Assembly: GCA_900542195.1 (NCBI GenBank) | Contig: UQNA01000002.1 | Location: 1-64,000, forward strand | Source of the DNA: an uncultured Sutterella sp. | GTDB taxonomy: Bacteria; Pseudomonadota; Gammaproteobacteria; Burkholderiales; Burkholderiaceae_F | DNA: 64,000 nt | Reading direction: 5' to 3' | Shown: positions 44,127 to 52,578 of the stretch, piece by piece | Numbering within the stretch: the first letter of the stretch is position 1 | Layout: each line of letters opens with the position of its first letter | Notes under the pieces: generated by a model | What the model saw: only the letters and a program-made list of their open reading frames with translations | Told to the model about the DNA's origin: nothing | Databases searched by the model: none | Program-made: the position numbers and the translations under genes

Positions 44127-44750
44127 ATGGAGTTATTCACCAATGTAGATTTGTTTTTGAGCCATATGCACGAGACCTATGGTCTGTGGTTGTATGTGGT
44201 TCTCGGTCTAATCTTCTTCTTAGAATCCGGCGTGTTTTTTACCGGACCTTTCCTTCCCGGAGATTCCCTACTATTCGTTGCTGGTGCAACAGCCGCTGCC
44301 GGCGTTCTTGATCCCTGGGCCGTCATTCTCGGCTCAACGGTCGGAGCGCTCTTCGGCAATATTGTTGGATTCCTCTTTGGAGCCTGGATTGGCAAAAGAC
44401 TTTTCACCCACGAATCTAGCAAATGGTTTAATCAAGAAAATCTTCAAAAGGCCAAGCTCTTTTTTGACAAGCACGGCGGCAATGCAGTAGCCCTCGCCCG
44501 CTTCATTCCTCTTATTCGCTCCCTTATCCCTGTCGTAGCCGGTTCCTCAAAAATGAACTTTATGCTTTTTAACATTTACAGCGCATTGAGTGCCTTGGCA
44601 TGGACCTGTATTTCAACAGCTCTCGGTTACTGGCTCGGCTCAATTCCTTTTATCAAGGACAATCTTTCCTGGTTGGTAGTCGGAAGCATTCTGATTGTTA
44701 TTGTAGGGATTCTTGGGTCTGCCGTTTACAAGAAAAGGAAAGAGAAATAG
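44127..44750 (+). CDS. DedA-family membrane protein
   Basis: An inner-membrane protein of the DedA/SNARE-associated group, implicated in undecaprenyl-phosphate or phospholipid recycling and membrane homeostasis. Motifs: 'FFLESGVFFTGPFLPGDSLL' (re-entrant region with conserved E and P-G-D), 'GNIVGFLFGAWIGKRLF' and 'ALARFIPLIRSLIPVVAGSS' with the family's Arg pair. Hydrophobic stretches suggest four to five spans, the last 'WLVVGSILIVIVGILGSAV'. I use the ATG at 44127; GTG codons at 44121 and 44106 are also possible, with AAGGTGG ahead of 44121. A terminator shared with convergent ilvC follows. Confidence 0.9.
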   Translation: MELFTNVDLFLSHMHETYGLWLYVVLGLIFFLESGVFFTGPFLPGDSLLFVAGATAAAGVLDPWAVILGSTVGALFGNIVGFLFGAWIGKRLFTHESSKWFNQENLQKAKLFFDKHGGNAVALARFIPLIRSLIPVVAGSSKMNFMLFNIYSALSALAWTCISTALGYWLGSIPFIKDNLSWLVVGSILIVIVGILGSAVYKKRKEK

Positions 44751-44766
44751 ACCAAACACCTTACGG

Positions 44767-44793
44767 AAAAGCCCGGCATGACACCGGGCTTTT
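44767..44793. terminator. Bidirectional terminator between dedA-type gene and ilvC
   Basis: Arms AAAAGCCCGG and CCGGGCTTTT with a 7-base loop. The A/T ends give a T tract on both strands, serving both convergent genes. Confidence 0.92.
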
Positions 44794-44816
44794 CTTTGAC
44801 TTGAAAAAACTAAAGA

Positions 44817-45833
44817 TTAGTTCTTAGAGCGGTCGATGTGCTTGTGAGCAGAGATGAAAGGCATCATCTTGCGCAAACGGCTGCCGACCTGTTCAAGCTG
44901 GTGAGCAGCTGTCTGGTTGCGGATAGCACCAAGCTTCGGAGCACCAACCTTGTTTTCCAACAAGAATTCTTTAGCATATGTACCGTCTTGGATCTCCTTA
45001 AGAGCCTTTCTCATAGCGTTGCGGGCAACGTCAGTAATGACCTTAGGTCCTGTTACATATCCGCCGAATTCAGCGTTGTTGGAAATAGAGTAGTTCATAT
45101 CAGCCAAGCCGCCTTCGTAGATCAAGTCAACGATAAGCTTGAGCTCATGGCAGCATTCGAAGTAAGCCATTTCCGGAGCATAACCGGCTTCAACCAATGT
45201 TTCGAAACCAGTCTTGATAAGTTCGGCCAAACCACCGCAAAGAACGCACTGTTCACCGAACAAGTCAGTTTCAGTTTCTTCTTTGAAAGTTGTCTGAATA
45301 ATGCCTGCTTTACCTGCGCCGTTAGCTGCAGCATAAGACATAGCAACGTCACGTGCTTTGCCGGACTTGTCGGCATAGACAGCGATCAATTGAGGAACGC
45401 CTGAACCTTCTGTGTAAGTTCTGCGGACTGTGTGGCCCGGAGCCTTTGGAGCTACCATCCAAACATCCAAATCAGCACGCGGTTTAACTTGGCCGTAGTG
45501 AACGTTGAAGCCGTGAGCGAAGGCCAAAGCAGCACCTTCTTTGAGGTTCGGTTCAATCTGCTTCTTATAAACTTCAGCAATGTGTTCGTCCGGAAGAAGG
45601 ATCATGACAACGTCAGCGCCTTTTGTTGCATCTTCGATAGAAGCAACTTTCAAGCCTGCAGCTTCAGCTTTTTTCCAAGAAGCACCGCCTTTTCTTACGC
45701 CGACAACAACATCTACGCCGGAATCATGAAGGTTCAAAGCGTGTGCATGGCCTTGGGAACCATAACCGATGATCGCAACCTTTTTGCCTTTGATCAAAGA
45801 AAGGTCAGCGTCTTTATCGTAATAAACTTGCAT
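44817..45833 (-). CDS. ilvC: Ketol-acid reductoisomerase, class I
   Basis: The second enzyme of valine/isoleucine synthesis: NADPH-dependent isomerisation and reduction of acetolactate. The 338-residue length marks the short class I form. Motifs: 'VAIIGYGSQGHAHALNL' (nucleotide binding), 'APKAPGHTVRRTY', 'ETDLFGEQCVLCGG' (Mg-binding Asp/Glu) and 'AYFECCHELKLIVDLIYEGG'. It is last in the ilvB-ilvN-ilvC operon, 42 bases after ilvN, and ends at a bidirectional terminator. Confidence 0.98.
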   Translation of the reverse strand: MQVYYDKDADLSLIKGKKVAIIGYGSQGHAHALNLHDSGVDVVVGVRKGGASWKKAEAAGLKVASIEDATKGADVVMILLPDEHIAEVYKKQIEPNLKEGAALAFAHGFNVHYGQVKPRADLDVWMVAPKAPGHTVRRTYTEGSGVPQLIAVYADKSGKARDVAMSYAAANGAGKAGIIQTTFKEETETDLFGEQCVLCGGLAELIKTGFETLVEAGYAPEMAYFECCHELKLIVDLIYEGGLADMNYSISNNAEFGGYVTGPKVITDVARNAMRKALKEIQDGTYAKEFLLENKVGAPKLGAIRNQTAAHQLEQVGSRLRKMMPFISAHKHIDRSKN

Positions 45834-45875
45834 TTAATAATTCCTTTTAATAAAAGTAGTTATAAGAAACAAAAA

Positions 45876-46370
45876 TTAAACTCTTAACACGCGGTCGCCG
45901 CGGCTGATGCCGCAGGCACCGGTCCGCACCATTTCAAGAACGCTTGCCGGATCAATGGCTTTAAGGAATGCGTCCAGCTTGCCGGTGTCCCCGGTTAGCT
46001 CAATGGTGTATGTTTTATCTGTAACGTCAATGATTCGTCCGCGGAAAATATCGCTTAAACGCTTCATTTCTTCTCTTTCTTTTCCGACGGCGTGAACCTT
46101 GACGAGCATTAATTCTCTTTCGGAATGCTCGCCTTCTGTCAGATCGACCACCTTAATAACTTCAATCAGACGATTTAAATGCTTAGTAATCTGTTCAATA
46201 AGCTCATCATTACCAAGACTGATAATCGTCATTCTTGAAATGGACGGATCTTCTGTAGGAGCAACGGTCAAAGACTCGATGTTATAGCCGCGGGCCGAAA
46301 ATAAGCCCACAACACGAGAGAGCGCTCCTGGTTCATTCTCTAAAAGAACGGAAATCACATGTCTATTCAT
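45876..46370 (-). CDS. ilvN: Acetolactate synthase regulatory subunit
   Basis: The small subunit (164 residues) that activates the catalytic subunit and confers valine feedback inhibition. The N-terminal ACT domain is plain: 'VISVLLENEPGALSRVVGLF', then 'SARGYNIESLTVAPTEDPSI' and 'SRMTIISLG'. The C-terminal domain ('ELMLVKVHA', 'FRGRIIDVTDKTYTIELTG') is that of the IlvH/IlvN group; sequence alone does not separate the two names. The gene abuts the catalytic subunit gene with no intergenic space. Confidence 0.96.
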   Translation of the reverse strand: MNRHVISVLLENEPGALSRVVGLFSARGYNIESLTVAPTEDPSISRMTIISLGNDELIEQITKHLNRLIEVIKVVDLTEGEHSERELMLVKVHAVGKEREEMKRLSDIFRGRIIDVTDKTYTIELTGDTGKLDAFLKAIDPASVLEMVRTGACGISRGDRVLRV

Positions 46371-48113
46371 TTAAATTTTCTCCGAGCCAAGAAGCATCTC
46401 TGTAAGGCCTTTACCAGCCTTAACCATCGGCCAAACATTTTCAGTAGGATCGACGCGAATGTCGAGAAGCACTAATTCATCCTTGTATTTTCCGAAAGCA
46501 TCTTTCAAAGCCCCTTCCAATTCACTAGGATGTTCAACAACGATTCCGACATGACCGTAAGCCTCGGCCAATACTTTGAAATCCGGAGTCGGTGTCATGT
46601 GAGAGTGAGAATAGCGTCCGGAATACTCGAGTTCCTGCCACTGACGAACCATTCCTAAGTAATTATTATTGAGAATAATAATCTTCGGATTGATGGCTAA
46701 CTGCTTAGCAGTTGCCAGCTCTTGAATATTCATTTGAATAGAGCCGTCTCCGGTAATGCAAACAACTTGCTTATCGGGATTTGCTACGCAGGCCCCGATT
46801 GCATAAGGCAACCCGACTCCCATGGTGCCAAGACCGCCGGAACTCAGCCAATGTCTTGGTTTAGTAAAGTTCAGGAACTGAGCGCACCACATTTGATGCT
46901 GACCAACGTCACTAGCCACGATTAAATCCGGGCCGGCAACTTCTTGTAATTTCTCCAGCACTTCCTGCGGCTTAATAACCTTGTCGCTCTTCTCATAGTG
47001 CAGACAATCAATTTTGCGCCATTCATCGATCTTGTTCTGCCATGCCGCCATCTTTTCAGCATCCGGACGTTCCGGAATTTCATCAAGAAGGTTCAGCATG
47101 TCTGCCAAAACGACTTTGACATCGCCGACAATTGGAATATCAACTTTCACACGCTTAGAAATTGTTGACGGATCCACGTCGATATGAATAATCTTTCTGC
47201 CCGGTTGTGCAAAATTACTCGGCAACCCTACAACTCTATCGTCAAATCGTGCGCCGATAGCAACTAAGCAATCGCAGTTCTGCATTGCCATATTGGCTTC
47301 ATATGTTCCGTGCATACCAACCATGCCGAGGAATTTTTTGTCACCGGACTTAATAGAGCCTAAGCCCATCAAAGTGGAATTGACCGGAACCCCAAGTTCA
47401 CTGGCAAAGCGCTGGAGCAGTTCGCTGGCATTTGCAGAGATTACACCGCCTCCAACAAGAATAAGCGGTCTTTCTGCATTGATTAATTGTTGAAGAGCTT
47501 TCTTAATTTGCCCTAAGTGTCCTTTTGAAATCGGCCTGTAAGAACGAATATCAATGTCTTTTGGATAAGAGTATTCGCATTTTGCGGCTGTAATGTCCTT
47601 CGGCAGATCAATCACAACAGGACCGGGACGGCCGCTCTTGGCGATATAGAAAGCCTTTTTAATTGTTTCGGCGAGATTTCGAACATCCTTAACCAAGAAA
47701 TTGTGCTTAACACAAGGTCTGGTAATGCCGATGGTATCCACTTCTTGGAAAGCGTCTTGGCCAATTGCTCCAGTGTTGACTTGACCTGTAAAGACGACGA
47801 GCGGAATGCTGTCAGCATAAGCTGTGGCAATTCCCGTGACGGCATTCGTTGCGCCCGGACCGCTGGTTACTAGGGCAACGCCGACTTTGTTGCAGGAACG
47901 TGAATAGGCATCTGCTGCGTGCACGGCACCTTGTTCGTGCCTGACGAGGATGTGTTTGAATTTATCTTGTTTGAAAATCGCGTCAAAGACGTTTAAGACG
48001 CTCCCACCAGGATAGCCGAAGACGTGCTTGACACCCTCTTCAGCTAAAGCTCGGACCAGTATTTCCGATCCGTTTAATACTTCTGCGTTTTTTTCCGCAC
48101 CGTTCTGATTCAT
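46371..48113 (-). CDS. ilvB: Acetolactate synthase catalytic subunit
   Basis: A thiamine-diphosphate enzyme that condenses two pyruvates, or pyruvate and 2-oxobutyrate, in branched-chain amino acid synthesis. Motifs: 'EEGVKHVFGYPGG' (catalytic Glu region is 'VRHEQGAVHAADAYSR'), 'VGVALVTSGPGATN' and 'DDRVVGL'. The C-terminal ThDP box is 'GDGSIQMNIQELATAKQLAI' with 'NNNYLGMVRQWQ'. I choose the ATG at 48113 because AAAGGA precedes it; the in-frame GTG at 48158 has no ribosome site. The product is 580 residues, normal for the family. First gene of ilvB-ilvN-ilvC. Confidence 0.97.
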   Translation of the reverse strand: MNQNGAEKNAEVLNGSEILVRALAEEGVKHVFGYPGGSVLNVFDAIFKQDKFKHILVRHEQGAVHAADAYSRSCNKVGVALVTSGPGATNAVTGIATAYADSIPLVVFTGQVNTGAIGQDAFQEVDTIGITRPCVKHNFLVKDVRNLAETIKKAFYIAKSGRPGPVVIDLPKDITAAKCEYSYPKDIDIRSYRPISKGHLGQIKKALQQLINAERPLILVGGGVISANASELLQRFASELGVPVNSTLMGLGSIKSGDKKFLGMVGMHGTYEANMAMQNCDCLVAIGARFDDRVVGLPSNFAQPGRKIIHIDVDPSTISKRVKVDIPIVGDVKVVLADMLNLLDEIPERPDAEKMAAWQNKIDEWRKIDCLHYEKSDKVIKPQEVLEKLQEVAGPDLIVASDVGQHQMWCAQFLNFTKPRHWLSSGGLGTMGVGLPYAIGACVANPDKQVVCITGDGSIQMNIQELATAKQLAINPKIIILNNNYLGMVRQWQELEYSGRYSHSHMTPTPDFKVLAEAYGHVGIVVEHPSELEGALKDAFGKYKDELVLLDIRVDPTENVWPMVKAGKGLTEMLLGSEKI

Positions 48114-48317
48114 TAAAAATCCTTTCAAAGTCCTTGGGAAATTGATCGGACGGCTCACTATCTTTTTTTGAAAGACTACGAGCTATTCGATTAGTGCTTC
48201 GATCCATCTGATTTTGGTAAAAATTCAGACTGTCGAATTGGGTCTTTTTGGTTAAAAGAGTGCATTTAGAATAGCTCAAATCTAACCTTTGTCAGAAAAA
48301 ACAGAATAGTATTTGTA
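48114..48317 (-). promoter_or_regulatory. Upstream region of ilvB
   Basis: A 204-base gap after the hybrid kinase gene. A possible promoter (CTGACA, 16 bases, TATTCT on the minus strand) lies near 48245-48285. A short frame of about 23 codons has no run of Leu, Ile or Val codons, so no classical attenuator leader was found. Confidence 0.3.
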
Positions 48318-50216
48318 CTAAGTATGCTTCGTATTCAAAAGCCTCGAGATAGCTTTATTGATTTCGTTCGGTGAAACAGGTTTTTGAAGAATTGTCGGCA
48401 AATCAGTTAGGTCAGTACCGTACTCGCTGAAATTTAAACCCTCCGTCTCTTCTTCATAGTGTTTCATGACCTCCTCTCTCGGAGTGGCACTCATGACAAT
48501 GGCAGGGATCCTCTTACCGACAGCACTTCTTATACGCAGTGTTGCCTGAAGACCCGTCAAATGTCCGGGTCCTAAGTTAAAGTCGGTCAATATCAGATCC
48601 AATGGATTAGAAACCACGATTTCTGCTGCAAGCTGAGCATCATAGTGTTCGGCAACTTTAACTTTTGCACCCCAAGCTTCTAATAAAGCCTGAACGCTGC
48701 GGCGGATTAAAGGATCATCTTCGATAATTAATATTCTCTTGCCTTTCAGCGAGAAGAAAGATTTGGAATGTTCCGGCTTATTAAGTAATTTGACTTGATG
48801 CAAATCTCTCGAAAGAGGTACAACGACACGGAAGACTGTACCTAAACCTTTCTTAGATCGGAACGAAATAGAGAAGTCCAGCAAATCACAAATCTTTTTG
48901 ACGATAGAAAGTCCTAAGCCATAACCCTCTTTTGCCTGATATCCGGATTTGCCTCGGTAATATTCTTTGAAGAGATCTTGTTTTTCAGACTTATCGATGC
49001 CGTTGCCGGTATCCGCAACGATAATAACCAAAGTATCTTTCAACCCGCGTCTTGCTCTCAAAACTACTTTTCCAGATGATGTGTATCGGAATGCGTTCGA
49101 AAGCAAATTTCGAATAACTCGTTCAAGAAGCTGCGCGTCGGTGCAGATGGTTACAGAAATGGGATCAAGAACAAATTGGATCCCCTTGGTTTCAGCGACG
49201 GAAGAGAACTCAATCTTCATTTCCTCAAACACTTCATCCAAAGAGAAGGTTGTGGGATTAATTTTGATGCTTCTGGAATCCAATTTCGAGAGGATCAAGA
49301 TTTGATCCACCAAAGTTGCTACCTGATTACATGCTTGGGATAGATTATCGACCAAAGGCTTACTGTCAGGCGGGACTTGGGCTTCCAGCACAGAAATAAA
49401 AATGCCCATGGCTTGCAGAGGCTGTCTTAAGTCATGATTGGCTGCCGCGAAAAACTTGGTTTTAGAAACAATAGCCATTTCTGCGGCTTCTTTAGCCAGT
49501 TCAGCAGCCTGACGCTGCTGAACTAACTCTTCTACCAGATACTCTTTCTCAAAATTTCTGAATAGAGACAAAGAATAAATCTCATTGAGGCGTGTTGAGA
49601 AATACCAGAGGATAAGAAGGATAATTCCAACCCAAAAGGCAGCCACCCCAAAGGAGATGTTATAAATCATCGCAAGCTTAACCATCGTCGGCAGCAGTAC
49701 TGTCGGTAGGAATGCCCAGAAGGCAGGAAGCCAGCAGGCATATAGAGACATGCTTCCGAAAGAAACACCGATAATTAAAGCGATAACAAGCATTTGAACT
49801 TCAGTATTGCCCGGAATCATGAAATAAAAACCGGCAAAACCGAATGACAATCCGGAAACAAAAACCATTTGAAGGGAACGGTTTTTCCAGAACTTGAACT
49901 GCTTCTCAAGGTCGGGGCACTCAAAAAAATCATCTGTCGATTTAATCCCGGCAAGACTATGCATCAGAACAAAGCCAACCCATAGCGCCATTACTCCCCC
50001 GCCTATGGAATCCCAAGTCAGACATGCGAAGAGCACACAAAAAATAAAGCGGGTAAGAATTGAAGCAGAGGAGTGATGCTTCATTTGCGCTAATTGGCTT
50101 AATTGAAGCTTCTTTTTAAGGTCCGGGGCAGTCAGACCCAAGTCTCGGGGATCATAACTTCTAGGACCTGGTTCGAAAATAGTTCGAAATTTCTTGTAGA
50201 GATCTTTTAAATTCAT
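48318..50216 (-). CDS. Hybrid sensor histidine kinase / response regulator
   Basis: A membrane kinase with an attached receiver (632 residues from the ATG at 50216). The N-terminal 200 residues carry about six membrane spans with short loops and no large periplasmic domain, so it likely senses within the membrane. A coiled coil ('LVEELVQQRQAAELAKEAAE') leads to the HisKA box 'KFFAAANHDLRQPLQAMGIF' (His about 261). ATPase boxes 'VIRNLLSNAFRYTS' and 'VADTGNGIDKSEK' follow. A C-terminal receiver has its Asp in 'LILTDFNLG' (about 543). No output domain is present, so it must pass phosphate to an unseen partner. The start lies close to the ldcA stop; a TTG at 50255 is less likely. Confidence 0.88.
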   Translation of the reverse strand: MNLKDLYKKFRTIFEPGPRSYDPRDLGLTAPDLKKKLQLSQLAQMKHHSSASILTRFIFCVLFACLTWDSIGGGVMALWVGFVLMHSLAGIKSTDDFFECPDLEKQFKFWKNRSLQMVFVSGLSFGFAGFYFMIPGNTEVQMLVIALIIGVSFGSMSLYACWLPAFWAFLPTVLLPTMVKLAMIYNISFGVAAFWVGIILLILWYFSTRLNEIYSLSLFRNFEKEYLVEELVQQRQAAELAKEAAEMAIVSKTKFFAAANHDLRQPLQAMGIFISVLEAQVPPDSKPLVDNLSQACNQVATLVDQILILSKLDSRSIKINPTTFSLDEVFEEMKIEFSSVAETKGIQFVLDPISVTICTDAQLLERVIRNLLSNAFRYTSSGKVVLRARRGLKDTLVIIVADTGNGIDKSEKQDLFKEYYRGKSGYQAKEGYGLGLSIVKKICDLLDFSISFRSKKGLGTVFRVVVPLSRDLHQVKLLNKPEHSKSFFSLKGKRILIIEDDPLIRRSVQALLEAWGAKVKVAEHYDAQLAAEIVVSNPLDLILTDFNLGPGHLTGLQATLRIRSAVGKRIPAIVMSATPREEVMKHYEEETEGLNFSEYGTDLTDLPTILQKPVSPNEINKAISRLLNTKHT

Positions 50217-50218
50217 GA

Positions 50219-51112
50219 CTAGAAGTTCGGAGCATCCGAAATCGTTAATGTGCAATGTCTAGAGTTTACGCTAAGACAGCACGGAGCCCCAATCACTAGT
50301 GTGCAAAGATCATCAACATGCCCGAAAGGGAGCCCTTCGATTACCGGAACATTGATTGTCTTTCGCAAGATTTCTTTTGCATCCTCGATGGAGTAGCCAA
50401 AGTCGTGCGCGGAATTTCTTATATGAGAGAAGTGTCCCAAAACGATCGCTTGCTGTTTTTGTAGAACGCTCGCTTGAGCTAATTGAAGTAAATTTCTTTC
50501 GATTTTGTAGGCAGGTTCAGCCAAATCCTCCAGAAACAATACTCCTCCCTCAATATCAGGAAAATACGGTGTACCTAGGGCCGAGACAAGGACGGATAAA
50601 TTTCCTCCCCAAAGAGTACCTGAAACCTGTAAATCTGCAGCATCTGTTTCAAACTCAATGGCATATTGTTTTGAAGATAAAGCCGTCCGAAAAGATTCAA
50701 TGCTAAAGGCAGAAACGGAAGGTTTTCCCAATACGCTTGCGGTGGGACAATGCAGACTTTTTCCTCGATACTTAGCAAGATATGCCAAAGAAAACAATGT
50801 GATATCCGAGAACCCTCCGACCCACACTCCTCTCCTATGAATCTCTTCAAAATCGATCCTGGAAAGAATGCGGTTTAAACCGTAACCTCCTCGAGCGGCT
50901 AGAACAAAGTCACACTCACCGCAGAGCCGATTGAAATCTTCGGCGCGCGCCTCGTCACTGACGCCTCCGAATCGTTGAAAGGAAGTCAAGACGGACTCTC
51001 CGAGCTTCACTTCCCAACCGTCTTCTTCTAAAAGCTTTACTGCTTTCTTTACGTCTTCAAGATTTAATACATTACCGCTAGGGGCTGCAATGCCTGCAAT
51101 TTTCTTCTTCAA
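50219..51112 (-). CDS. ldcA: LD-carboxypeptidase (S66 family)
   Basis: Cytoplasmic peptidase that removes the terminal D-Ala from murein tetrapeptides during cell-wall recycling. The 297-residue product has the S66 features: 'GIAAPSGNV' at the N-terminus, 'DFVLAARGGYGLNRIL', the nucleophile Ser at about 102 in 'GGFSDITLF', and 'GTLWGGNLSVL' before the C-terminal lobe that supplies Glu and His ('DLAEPAYKIERNLLQL', 'VIEGLPFGHVDD'). It overlaps tadA by four bases, so the two are coupled; this pairing is common in Burkholderiales. Confidence 0.92.
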   Translation of the reverse strand: MKKKIAGIAAPSGNVLNLEDVKKAVKLLEEDGWEVKLGESVLTSFQRFGGVSDEARAEDFNRLCGECDFVLAARGGYGLNRILSRIDFEEIHRRGVWVGGFSDITLFSLAYLAKYRGKSLHCPTASVLGKPSVSAFSIESFRTALSSKQYAIEFETDAADLQVSGTLWGGNLSVLVSALGTPYFPDIEGGVLFLEDLAEPAYKIERNLLQLAQASVLQKQQAIVLGHFSHIRNSAHDFGYSIEDAKEILRKTINVPVIEGLPFGHVDDLCTLVIGAPCCLSVNSRHCTLTISDAPNF

Positions 51113-51939
51113 TTGCTGCTCTCCTTTTTTCTCTTCTTTTCGAAGAAATCCTGCAGCAATTTAAGGCAGTCTTGACTGCAAATCCCCGATGTAGTCTTGG
51201 TGTGATGGTTAAGTGTAGGGTAACTGAAGAGTTTGCATACATTATCAACGACACCCGCCTTTTCATCGGAGGCTCCGTAGACCAAACGGCTAAAGCGGGA
51301 ATTCATAATAGCGCCGGCACACATTGGGCACGGTTCAAGCGTCACATAAAGCGTGCAATTTTCCAGACGGTAATTCTTTTTGACTTTTGCTGCTTGTCTA
51401 ATCGCCATGATTTCCGCATGGGCGGTAGGATCGGCGTCTCCGATTACTTTATTAAATCCTCGGCCGATAATTACACCTTTCTCGTCAACCACAACTGCAC
51501 CTACAGGGACTTCACCGCTCTCTTCTGCGGCCCGCGCACAATCCATGGCTTCCTTCATGTACTTAATATCATCATCTTTGTTGATTTTTTTCTCTTCATT
51601 TTCTTTTTCTTTTTGAAGAGCAAAAAGTCTTCTTTTTTCCCGCTCGTCCTTTCTGCGTTTCTCAACTCTTTCGAAAAGATGATTTAAGTTGATATGAGCA
51701 GAAAGCGGCGGCCGAACCAAATTAGCGGCCTTCACTAACTCTTCCGGGGTAAGGCTTAGCCAACTTCCGGCTGTCTGCAAAAAGATTTGAGCCTCAGATA
51801 AAGTAGGACTTAAAGGATTTTTAGAAGTCGCCTGAAAAGTCATCAAGACACACGACAAGTTTTCAGGAGCTTTGCTAAGAGCTTCAATTGTGGATCCGAC
51901 ACGAATCGAAAGATTCACAAACTTATCAACTATATCCAT
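51109..51939 (-). CDS. tadA: tRNA adenosine(34) deaminase with N-terminal extension
   Basis: Converts A34 to inosine in the anticodon of tRNA-Arg(ACG), the very tRNA encoded at 2123-2199 in this window. The catalytic domain starts at about residue 125: 'YMKEAMDCARAAEESGEVPV' then the zinc site 'TAHAEIMAI' (His 174, Glu 176) and 'LEPCPMCAGAIMNSR' (Cys 204, 207). TadA proteins are usually 150-170 residues; this one has 276. The extra N-terminus includes a possible small domain (1-85) and a highly charged helix (90-122). I do not recognise the extension. The ATG at 51939 is the first good start. Overlaps ldcA by four bases. Confidence 0.92.
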   Translation of the reverse strand: MDIVDKFVNLSIRVGSTIEALSKAPENLSCVLMTFQATSKNPLSPTLSEAQIFLQTAGSWLSLTPEELVKAANLVRPPLSAHINLNHLFERVEKRRKDEREKRRLFALQKEKENEEKKINKDDDIKYMKEAMDCARAAEESGEVPVGAVVVDEKGVIIGRGFNKVIGDADPTAHAEIMAIRQAAKVKKNYRLENCTLYVTLEPCPMCAGAIMNSRFSRLVYGASDEKAGVVDNVCKLFSYPTLNHHTKTTSGICSQDCLKLLQDFFEKKRKKESSN

Positions 51940-52578
51940 CCACCCTCCTCCTTATGGAAATGAAACCATGCTGATTTTAGAATTTGTGATTACTCTGCTC
52001 CTACTTTACGGCAGATAAGTGGCTTAATCAAGAGTTCATCCTTCAACTCCTTTAACCACCGAGTCATCAAACGGTTTGGACAAAACGAAATGTTAATAGG
52101 TTTCGTGAAAAAACTTCCATCAAGATAAGAGGAAACAGAGCGACAAAGATGGCTTCTTAGAACTCTTAATACAAATTTGTCCAACACATACTCATTTTTC
52201 AGAGAACTCGAAAACTGTGAAAAGGCATTTCCATGTGCTTTCTAACGGACCAATAAGACTCTGTCTGAAGCTGGGTGAAGTTCCGGCATTTCAAATTACA
52301 GAGATCGTCTACCGGAACTTTTTCATTTTATTAGGAAAAATCCTGATTAATTTAAAGCAATTAAGAGATTAATATTTGCATATTAACTAAACCGGCTAGA
52401 CGGTATAGTTTATGAGAAAGCAATTGCTAGTTACTTACTGCGCTCTTAATGTGTTGTCGGCAAATCTCCACAAGGTAAATGCGCATGGCTAACTTGGCGA
52501 GCGCCATTACAAAGCGTCTGAATGTTCTTCTCAAATACTTTATCTGAACCTCTACAACTCAAATTAGGAGATTTTGCA
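51940..52578. other. Intergenic region between tadA and porin
   Basis: About 640 bases. A GTG-initiated frame of 65 codons (51990-52187, minus) encodes a basic peptide I cannot assign and has no ribosome site. No obvious RNA gene. The last 60 bases are the porin's upstream untranslated region with AGGAG at about 52565. Confidence 0.45.

Noticed and set aside
48180..48279. Leader peptide and attenuator ahead of ilvB
   Set aside because: The only short frame lacks runs of Leu, Ile or Val codons and no terminator/antiterminator pair is seen.
51990..52187. 65-codon GTG-initiated gene
   Set aside because: No ribosome site, no family, AT-rich spacer; kept only as a note in the intergenic entry.
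52376..52409. Sigma-70 promoter of the porin (TTGCAT / TATAGT)
   Set aside because: Spacing of 22 bases is too long for a normal promoter.
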